Positions 39,661 to 39,756 of a stretch of DNA of 39,756 nt are shown here, piece after piece. The stretch's first letter is position 1. Every line of letters starts with the position of its first letter. Below the pieces are notes generated by a model, which worked only from the letters and a program-made list of their open reading frames with translations, was not told the DNA's origin and made no database searches. The DNA is from Gammaproteobacteria bacterium 13_2_20CM_66_19. Lineage in GTDB: Bacteria; Pseudomonadota; Gammaproteobacteria; Steroidobacterales; Steroidobacteraceae. The stretch lies in the NCBI GenBank assembly GCA_001914695.1, contig MNCZ01000135.1, forward strand, positions 1-39,756, written 5' to 3'. The position numbers and the translations under genes were made by a program.

Positions 39661-39756
39661 TCAAGCGCTCGCGGCGCGCTGCCTCAAGGCCGCGAGCACC
39701 GGCGCGGTCGCCGGGCGCACGCCGCGCCAGAGGCGAAACGCCTCGGCCGCCTGCTC
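39661..39756 (-). CDS. aroE: Shikimate dehydrogenase, 3' end only
   Basis: The minus strand from the window edge reads 31 residues ending at 39661. '[20 protein letters not shown]' matches the end of AroE, where the Gln-containing helix closes the shikimate site. The gene continues beyond the window. AroE reduces 3-dehydroshikimate with NADPH in aromatic amino acid synthesis. Confidence 0.8.
   Translation of the reverse strand, partial: EQAAEAFRLWRGVRPATAPVLAALRQRAASA

Overview
This window reads as a chromosomal segment of a very GC-rich proteobacterium, most likely a gammaproteobacterium of the Xanthomonadales/Nevskiales/Steroidobacterales type. The evidence is the gene content: rimO, gspA/gspB, a FadE-type acyl-CoA dehydrogenase, oligopeptidase A followed by a TIGR04211-type SH3 protein, glutathione reductase and an Mla-type ABC cluster with a PqiC-like lipoprotein. 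I cannot name the species. I see no tRNA, rRNA, insertion sequence, CRISPR array or prophage. Genes are dense, many overlap by 4 bases (ATGA, GTGA or TTGA), and GTG/TTG starts are common.

Layout. 1-8.6 kb: rimO, a tiny membrane protein coupled to a secreted PEBP-family protein, a YXWGXW-type lipoprotein, a methyltransferase, an amino-acid permease, an OsmC/hypothetical pair, a glycosyltransferase and a Tat-exported flavin oxidase. 8.8-15 kb: a nucleotide-carrier-like transporter, then a signalling pair: a large membrane protein with receiver, three ~89-residue repeats and a TonB C-terminal domain, overlapping by ATGA a Ser/Thr kinase with a degenerate receiver. A divergent exported protein follows. 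15.1-23.6 kb, all minus strand: mdh, fadE, DUF3667, DUF4399, dinB, gspA, gspB in transcription order. 23.6-26.6 kb: a self-contained plus-strand unit with an AT-rich promoter, a palindrome suited to a YtrA-type GntR repressor, an 18-codon Pro/Arg-rich leader ORF, two paralogous small membrane proteins, the GntR regulator, and an ABC-2 ATPase and permease. 26.7-30.8 kb: dps and a four-gene Mla-type lipid transport operon. 30.8-34.5 kb: a GGDEF/EAL protein and an HD-domain phosphohydrolase (nucleotide signalling). 34.8-39.8 kb: SH3 protein and oligopeptidase A, glutathione reductase, an OmpW-like porin and the 3' end of aroE.

The two regions most likely to hold something undescribed are the YtrA/ABC unit, because of its leader ORF and twin small membrane proteins, and the receiver-TonB/receiver-kinase pair, whose two receiver domains have lost different essential parts. 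Start codons were chosen by ribosome-binding site, family length and overlap. All functional names come from motif recognition by eye, not from a database search.
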